Assembly (NCBI GenBank): GCA_030062745.1
Contig: CP099841.1
Coordinates: 5,216,423 to 5,280,422, forward strand
Source: Capitulum mitella
Taxonomy: Eukaryota; Arthropoda; Thecostraca; Pollicipedomorpha; Pollicipedidae
DNA length: 64,000 nt
Direction of reading: 5' to 3'
A model generated the notes under the pieces. It was not told the DNA's origin, did not search any database, and worked only from the letters and a program-made list of their open reading frames with translations. This document shows, one piece after another, positions 56,516-64,000 of this stretch; position 1 is the stretch's first letter, and every line of letters starts with the position of its first letter. The position numbers and the translations under genes were made by a program.

Positions 56516-58089
56516 AATTGTTTTTGACGTGTTCATGGGCAATCAGAGAACAGCCAGTAGTTGTAACTAGTAACGTTTAGGACAAGCACGTTACCAGGAT
56601 TTTCCTCAGGGGGTAGCCAAATGTCAAATTTCGTCATATGCCATTGGAGTGTGACGAAATTTATAGTAAAAACAGCAGTTTTATGTAATTTTCCTCGTAT
56701 TTAACGCAGAGGAAAATACACGATGTTTGCTTTTGCAACATAAGTGTAGTCGCTATTCCGTGTTCCTGCAAAACCGCTATGTATCTAGTGTAGACCGCTT
56801 GGCTCGGGGGCATGACCTCCATGCACCCTCTTGGCTAAGTCCCTGGCTTAGGAACGGCAAGCGTCCATTAGCGTAAAATTTCCACTGGCTGATTCTTTTT
56901 GGGGGCCCACCTATGGGATAGGGGCTCACCATTGCTCACGCATCCCGAAATGTTGGGTTGGCTGTGCCCCTGCTGCGAGCCCCCTGTAAAATCTTATGTT
57001 ATTATTTTCGTGCAGGAAGCCCACATGAAGTGCGGGGGCTCGCCGCTGGGCGGGGCCCCTCGAAATTCTCGACTGGCTGCGCCCCTGCATGGCACACACT
57101 AAGACCATAATGTGATCTAGATGCGCAGGGCAGCTACAGCAAAGTAGTGACCGTTTTTTGTGCGTGCATGTGTGTTCATGTGTATTCGATATAACTGCAG
57201 ACGCTGATAACAGATATATCATTCGAGTGGCTGTACGACATCTAGTTCACGAGATATTCGCGTCGGAAGGTACAGTGGCCTTGAAACGCAGCCGGGGCTA
57301 TGTGACGTCACGAAACCCCCGGCGCCGACGAGCTTCGTCGGACTGTAGTCGTTCCTTCCCCGCAGTCCCTGGCTCGCAACGACGCGCTGGTACCAGTGGC
57401 GGAACGTGGTTAACACTGGGACACAGAATCTTCGATTAAACCCTTAAAAAAGTTAATTCCATATCACTTATAACACACTACTGTTCCGCAATCGCGTCTG
57501 TCGTGCTCAGTCCGCACCAGCGTCCGGAGGTTGAGACGATCAATGACAGGCCGTGTGATCTGGACAGTACTCAACACGCTTATCAAAGCCTTCTTTAATA
57601 CTGTTTGTCGTTTCCGAAAACAGGCTGGGAATCAGATGGCAGAATTTATTCCGAGTTACCAGCTTTTTACACATCATGCACCTCAATGGGTATTTCACCG
57701 TCAAGAACACTTGTTATATGGCCACTTGACCGGATTTACCCTCCGTTTGCAGATCTCCGGATACGTGGCTACGACCAGGGTTCTCAGAAAACATTGCTTG
57801 GCTTTCATTGGTAGGAATTTTCAGCATAGGGAGCTAAAACGGTTAAAGAGCCCGGACACTGAGGTAAGATACCCAGCACAGGTGAAGTGAGTATCGTGAC
57901 TGTTTAATCATGTAATTAATAATTTGGTCCCCTTCAGCTTTCTAGTTTTCGCCACGGTCGCCAGTCCAGGGGGATGTGCGACTCCCCAGGCGTTCCCACA
58001 CCTGACGTGCCAAAAGGAGAAAAATAGCAGATAGCCCTGACTGTTCTGTACAGCTTTTACTGAGATCGTTTTAAGATATCTCTTACGGT

Positions 58090-58182
58090 CAGGGATGCCG
58101 ATTTTCATAAGTTATTGGAAGGGGGGGGGGAGCCGAGGGCCTTACAAGCCATTCTCTCCAAAATGTGGGCTTCCCAGCAGGT
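58090..58182. mobile_element. hAT-like MITE, copy 4 (truncated)
   Basis: Begins cagggatgccgattttcata and shares the ccaaaatgtgggcttccca block with copy 1, then is cut short by the palindrome at 58183. Confidence 0.4.
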
Positions 58183-58211
58183 TTCGTTGTAATACACAGT
58201 ATTACAACGAA
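58183..58211. repeat. Perfect 13-bp palindrome with 3-nt loop
   Basis: ttcgttgtaatac, aca, gtattacaacgaa. Confidence 0.95.
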
Positions 58212-58789
58212 TCGACCAAGTGACTTCTGGTGCCCGACGTCAGCAACACCAGCGGTGACACGGCAAGCCGACGACAATAGCAAAGGCGGCGAACGCTGAC
58301 ATAGGAGAAAATACCTAGTTTGTGACTGACCAAAGAAACTTCAGCTTAGTTTTAGCTGGCACCGCTTGTATCAGACAAGGATCGTGTAGCTTTGGACGGT
58401 CGTCTGAAAGTGCCTAGCAGTGTCCGGAATTAACCAAATTCAAAATTCATTTTGGGAAAATATTGCAGCTAAACGAATACTCAAAGCAGCAGTTTAGGTT
58501 GCCACGTCTTAGATTTGAAGGTCGTCTTTCATTTGAATGTCTCTTGGTTACGTTCCAGGTTACAAGCCGAACAATTTCTGACTTGTCCCCACCCCGTATC
58601 CATCCCTTACAAGATCTTCGAACGACTGTTTGTGGGAATGCATTTGATATCGTGGAGAATCTATAACGTTTTTTTCCCAAATTTACGGCTAGTTCTTGAG
58701 ATTCGAGGTGGGGCCGAATATAAATCTCGTCCCCGACACGGATATGCATCCTAACGCTAGGCGGTGGGTACTGAATAGCGTTTATGAGA

Positions 58790-59192
58790 AAGGGGTGTCG
58801 ATTTGTATCCTTTTTAAAGGACTCTGGTACGCTCAGTGTCGATTTGCCCCCCCCCCCCAGTGCTGATTTGGGTTCCCAATATTTTCTGCCGGTTTTAAAG
58901 AGAAATGAATGATAATAACAACGGGAAGAACGGCCGCAATAGATAACAGACAGGCAGAGAGTAACCAAGAAATTCCAAAGCTATGTACCTATCTTTCTAT
59001 CTTCTATTCGCAATATTTTATTTCATAAATAGTAACCAAAAAAACTTATAAATTTCCATTCAGAAGAATAAGGTGGGATAAATTTTGAGAAACCTACATT
59101 TGGGGGGAGTTTAGGTTGTCGGGCACTGAACTCCGCTCCGCCCACCGCACCCCCCCCCCCCCCCTCAATCATGTACAGAAATTGACACCCCC
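58790..59192. mobile_element. hAT-like MITE, copy 2
   Basis: Termini aggggtgtcgattt and aaattgacaccccc; contains caatattttctgccggtttt, the reverse of the block in copy 1, and two poly-C runs. Confidence 0.6.
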
Positions 59193-59927
59193 ACATGAGT
59201 ACACCCGACTCCAATTTTGGCGGGCACTTGAAAAGCATCTTTCGTTGCTAAAATGGCCATGAATGTTTGCGTAAACATGGCAATGGGAATACTTTCGTAT
59301 CGTACGCGCAGGCCTCCCACGTGGTGGGAACGCACCAGTGCGTTTTGCCGGACCAAGTATAACATCTGCGGTAAGTTGTGACCGTTGCGTTGATGCGTGT
59401 TTCACAACAGCATCTGCTCAATATTGGGCTCATCTCCACGAATCTGGGTCGTGGCACGCTCATTGTGTGTGGCTTTTCAAAGCATAGTTCGCACTCTCCC
59501 AGACTTACTTCCTGCCCGTACCATCGGCCAGGCGTCAACTCATCATAAATGCACGTCTTCCGCGATGGTAGCGCCACCAGTGGTGGATTGTGGACTTAGA
59601 AGTTAAGTATAGACTCGTTTGTAGATGTCGGCGGGAAGTGGATCCATATATAGGGATTAAGATTAGGTTGATATATTTATGCTACTAACGTTACTGAAAG
59701 TCAGCGCCTCGCCGACGCAGTTTTTTCACGAAAGTACTGCCAGTGCAGACTACCAGCAGGGAAGTGGATCCATGGTCAGAGGGTAGTATTGGACCCAAAG
59801 ATTTGTATTAGTGGCATTACTGAATGACGGCGTCTCGCCGGTGCAGTTGTGTTGAACGCGAGTATTACCGGCGCAAAGAGAGTCTTCTGATCAGCCAGGT
59901 TAGGGTACGTTAAGTTAGGACTAATAG

Positions 59928-60267
59928 CAGGGGTGCCGATTTTTTTGGATTTGGTTTTCTTTTGGAGAAGCCATGACCTCCCCTCCCCCGATGTGCATCT
60001 TGGCTGGTTTTTCCAAGGCTTATTTCGGCCCGGTCCAATATTTTTTGCAGGTTTTACCAAAGGTAGAGGCAAAAGGTGACGGAAAGAACGGCCATAAAAG
60101 GCGAGCGATTAGGAACAGACAAAAGATAGATCAGAGATAACTGAATGGACAAAAGACAATCAAAACAAAGTAAACTAAATTTGTAGAGAAATCCACATTT
60201 AGGTAAGGTTAGCTTGTCGGATCTCCGGTTCCCTCCCCCCAATCATTTGCACAAAAACGATGCCCCT
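59928..60267. mobile_element. hAT-like MITE, copy 3
   Basis: Termini caggggtgccgattttt and aaaaacgatgcccct, 340 bp; shares gaaagaacggcc and the ccaatattttttgcaggttt block with copy 2. Confidence 0.6.
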
Positions 60268-60819
60268 AATCAGTGGCTTATTCAGTATTTCAGTATTCAG
60301 TATTCAGCTTATTCTTTGATCATCTCAGGGCCCCGGGCCATCTCATGGCCTCTGGTTGTTTCAGGACCTCTGACTACCCATGGCCCCTGACTGTCTCGGC
60401 GCCGCTGACGGCACCAGGGACCCCTGATCGACTTCTAGGAAGAGGCGGTTGCCACCTTCGCCGTCCCTGCGCCACGCCACTGACAAGAGTTGCATTGTTT
60501 TGTTTAGGAGAGGTAGTAAGCACTTATGGCGCACAACCTTATACATCGCGCCAAAGACCCTGACGATGGTCCTCGGTCCACGCAGATTCTTCGAGGTAGC
60601 TGGGATCATTTTAGTTTTGTCACATTTGTGGCCCTCTAAAACTTCCTCACGCAACTTAAGTGCACGCTGTGTACGCATCAGGGCTGGAAATCTAGTTTTC
60701 GTTCTGGTGTCGGAATATAATTTTAGTTTTTGCAGTGCAGAATTTTGCAGAGTTATACTGGTTACTGGTTAGAGTTATACTGGTTCAAGTTGGCGTTCTT
60801 GGTGTTATTCCATTAAGAG

Positions 60820-60965
60820 GGTTGTATTCGCAGCGACCCGGACGACGTAGAATCCTCGTGACGTCATCGTCGTCAACGTCATTCATGACGTCGTACCGCG
60901 AAAATTCTGCGCCTTTTGGTCTTCGCAGTGTCCCGGACGACAAAAATTCTTCGTGACGTCACAAA
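60820..60965. repeat. Duplicated block with CRE palindromes
   Basis: Two related segments about 95 bp apart: ttcgcagcgacccggacgac at 60827 and ttcgcagtgtcccggacgac at 60922, each followed by TGACGTCA (60859-60866 and 60954-60961). No gene attached. Confidence 0.6.
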
Positions 60966-62134
60966 GAATCTTAGCCGGACGCGCAGAATATTTTTCCGGT
61001 ACTTGGTCAATGTAAGACAGAAATGGCGCATCGGGTTAATTTACAAACCGGTTTGTTTACTTTTAGTTCCAAGGGGTACAAGCGACCCAAGACTGTTAAA
61101 TGATAATGCGTATCAGGAAGTGGCAGTGACTAATGGGTTAATCTTTTATTGTGAGGGGACGGCGGATTGCATTTTCCACTGGGGGAGGGGGGGGCAAGCT
61201 CTATCGGATCAACAGCCGACCTCATTTGGGTTACCTTCTTCCCCCTGCCGAACACTCACGTGAATTTCGTTCTTTTTGCTATGGTCCAGTTCTTCGTTAA
61301 ATACACAATTTTTTCCCGGGTTTTGGCGCCAGTGTACACTTGTGTTCTCTAAATCCGTGGATTTTTCTATTCAGATCTGCACCCATTGACATTTTCCAGG
61401 TCTTTGCCCTTGGGCATCCATCTACATAATGGCGAATGACGCAAACTTCTGCTTCTTATGTCGTTTGCGTTTACATCACGAATTCAACATTATTATAAAG
61501 TACATTTGTAAACAGCTGAAAGACAGTTTCCTCCAACAACATTAAATTGCAACTCGACGCTCAGTAACAAAGCTTTTGCAGACTATCACACGGAAACGAA
61601 GTCATTATCTCAAGCACTTGCCAAAGCAGCTTTGCCTGTCCCCCACACATGCATGATGTAATAAGCTAGCACCAAACCTCTGACATAATCGACCAGGGGT
61701 GTAGCTAGGATTCTGCCCAGGGGGGGGGGCAAATCGGATCAAGGGGGCCCTCGTAACCAATGGGAGCCCTCGCCAAGGGCGGATCCGGGATTTCACCAAG
61801 GCGGGGGAGCGGGGAGTGAGTGGAGGCGAATGGTCAGCGCGGGAGCCCTATTTCTTGCCCTTCAGTGAATACCCATATAATAAATTCAGTTAAGAAAATG
61901 ATGTAATTTTACTTTTTTACGATATGAAATAACCAAAAAAATCAGACATGCCATCTTATTTGAGAAAATTCTGAGTTTTGTTTCCGAACGAAGTGGCCAG
62001 AATGTGACAGAAAAGGCGAGATTTCAGGCGGTTCCGTCCCTCCCTCCATTTGAAATGTCGTGTCTGTATCTGGTCCAGGAGCCCGTCAGTCCACCCCTCC
62101 CCCTCCTCCCGTAGCTTGTGGATTTTTTTTAGCT

Positions 62135-63365
62135 TAGTTTAGTTTAGTTTAGTGTAGGTCAGCTTAGTTTAGGTCCCCTCTTGCAGTTACAGGGGCACTT
62201 TTGGTGGCCTCAGGGCCTCTACCGTGCCAGGATCCTCTAGTGGTCTCAGAATTTCACGTGTCTCGTGAAACTCTGAGACGTCTCAGGCGCTCCTTTGGCA
62301 GTTTCAGGGGCACCTCGGACAGTCTCAGGGACCCATCTGGCAGTTTCAGGGACGCTTAAGCCACCTCAGGTTCCCTCCTGTCGTCCCTGGAACGTTTTTG
62401 CCGTCTGAGGAACCCCTCAGGCACTAAAAAGGGCTCTCTGTAAGTCACTCTGCAGTGACAGGGGCGCCTCTTGCAATTATTTAAGTCCTTTGGCCGTTTC
62501 AGGAGCAGCCTGGACGTCTCAAGTTCTAGTGGTTTTACGGGACCCTCTGGTCGTCTCAGGGACCCTTATTGCTAGAGACTTCTAGTTAGCAGTCTCAAAG
62601 ATCTCTCTCTAACAGTGTTACTGGACCCCTGCGGCCCCGGGTACCTTTTTTATCGTCTCTGGGAAACTTTTTTTGCCATCCCAAGGGCCCTCTGGCAGTT
62701 GCAAAATACCTTTTGGCAATTTCAGGACCACTGTGGAGTGTCATAGACCCTGTGAACGTCTCCGGCGATCCCCATCGCTGTATCAGGGGTCTTACTCTGC
62801 TACGTGGGGTATACCTGGCAGTCTTTTAGGGCCCCTCTAGCCGTAACAAGGGGCTTTTGTTGGCGCTTCAGGGGCCTCACTGGCAGTCTCAGGGGAACCT
62901 TACTCGTGCCAGAAGCCCGCTTATTACACTCGAGGACCCTCTGGCCGTCCAGCTCCCCCATAAAACCCAAATACCGTCTCAGAGGCCCTCTTATCGTCAT
63001 TGTCTTGCAGACGCCTTGCGACCTTTTTTGGCGGTCTCAGGGGTGTACAGGCCCATCTTGCCGTCTCAGAAACCACCTGACCTCCCCGGGGGCCCCTGAC
63101 GGCATCGAGAACTCCTCAAGGTTTCAAAAAGGCCAGTGTAGCCCATTCGTGGCTCCTCTCGAGGTTCAGTGGGTCACCGACGAATCCCCGTTCACGGGGC
63201 CCCTCTGGCTGGCCAGGGTCTCCTTATGCCGTGTCAGGCACCCTCTAAAGTTCTTTCCGTCTCAGGTGCCTGTTTGACAATTTTAGCGGTCTCATGGACC
63301 CTTTGCCATGTTGGGGCCCGTTGCGGTCCCAGAGGCCCTCGAAGAGCTTCAAAGACTTGATGGAG
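62135..63365. repeat. Degenerate ~28-32-bp minisatellite
   Basis: Around 35 loose units of the type ccctctggcagtctcagggg, preceded by a (TTTAG)n run. Open frames across it, up to 157 codons, are by-products of the repeat. Confidence 0.85.
62244..62278. repeat. Hairpin inside the 62-kb minisatellite
   Basis: tctcagaatttcacg, tgtct, cgtgaaactctgaga: 15-bp arms with one mismatch. Confidence 0.85.
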
Positions 63366-64000
63366 CACATATTTTTGGGTATTCTTCAAAACCAGAAAAC
63401 ACATCTTCCAACCGCGACCATGACGGTTCTCTTGCAAAACCTACTACGTCCCATTTTTCGTCTTAGCCGAAACTCCTTAAGACCTGCGATTTCATAACTC
63501 TTAATTTCCTGAATGATTACCTTTATTTTTGATGGGAATGCCAATCATAGACTACCACCGCTCGCACGACCTTGATAATGACGGCCGACGGTGGCGGTCA
63601 TCCAGATTGTACTAGCGAGTGAACCTCTGTTGTTAAAGCAATGGCGACGGGCGGCGCCACCGTCGCGGGAGATGCGTGTATAGAGGGAATTGCCGCTTGC
63701 CCGACCATACGGTTTTCGTACTCCCGTTTTCTAGGTAGTGCTGTCATCTGGATAGATCTGATGACGTTTCATCACTTGAGCTCAAACGTATGATGTCATA
63801 CCTCGATGGGATTCGAAAACTTTCAGTGCCGAAAATGATGCGGAATCCAGCGCAGTGGCGACAGAAAATGGCGTGTTAGGAAGTGAATGGCGTCCTTGAG
63901 GTTCGTCTTCGCGGAAGACGTCTTAAGCCGTTGAGTGCGCTGCAAAGCATTATGTAAGCTTCAGGACGGTGCTGTTGGATCAGCCTTAAAAGTGTGGTCT

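Larger units (their letters stand above)
51301..64000. other. Repeat-rich region without a confident gene
   Basis: Contains long-TIR copy B, three hAT-like MITE copies, two large minisatellites and several poly-G/C runs. Fragments starting like hAT ends (cagtggcgcagccagg at 55787, caggggtgtagctagg at 61694) suggest further decayed elements. No open frame here has domain or splice support. Confidence 0.5.

Noticed and set aside
57531-57890. 119-codon plus-strand ORF
   Set aside because: No recognisable motif, surrounded by repeats, length within chance expectation for a 64-kb window.
62804-63277. 157-codon plus-strand frame
   Set aside because: Lies entirely in the degenerate 28-32-bp minisatellite.

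Overview
The window is nuclear DNA of an animal, most likely an invertebrate. Genes are split by GT-AG introns of 0.1 to 9 kb, no bacterial operon features are visible, and there is a clear orthologue of the ciliary protein RPGR, a mariner-type transposon, hAT-like MITEs and many minisatellites. Base composition is patchy, with CpG-rich blocks of 200-600 bp next to AT-rich DNA. I cannot name the species; an arthropod or other lophotrochozoan/ecdysozoan would fit.

Two genes are well supported and they converge. On the + strand, four exons between 15438 and 26063 encode an unrecognised type I membrane protein of about 915 residues: signal peptide, acidic ectodomain, a basic dibasic-site cluster, about 400 residues of His/Asp-rich tandem repeats built on HGHDDG, one transmembrane helix and a 19-residue tail ending DYIMV. 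On the - strand, at least 14 exons between 50773 and about 31409 encode an RPGR-like protein: a seven-bladed RCC1 propeller followed by a short charged tail. The propeller exons are nearly all phase 1-1, and every junction was checked by phase and by alignment from memory to vertebrate RPGR.

Region by region: 1-15437 holds no confident gene (microsatellites, a 42-bp minisatellite, several CpG-rich blocks, one promoter-like spot near 7.7 kb, one weak ORF at 12677 and the 5' region of the membrane-protein gene). 15484-23062 is two introns of that gene; the second carries a decayed mariner element (21131-22488). 26064-31118 is the convergent intergenic space. The largest RPGR intron (37024-45974) carries a 50-bp minisatellite, a near-perfect foldback hairpin and a long-TIR element. 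50774-64000 has no confident gene; it holds a GC-rich minisatellite just upstream of RPGR, a second, inverted copy of the long-TIR element, hAT-like MITEs and further minisatellites.

The most striking signals are the His/Asp-repeat membrane protein, for which I recognise no family, and a consistent pattern of single extra bases that break the reading frame of both genes (three sites in the membrane-protein gene, three or four in RPGR). The 78-bp coding array shows one of these extra bases directly through its own spacing. Insertion errors in the assembly are the simplest explanation, so both genes should be treated as probably intact despite their broken frames.
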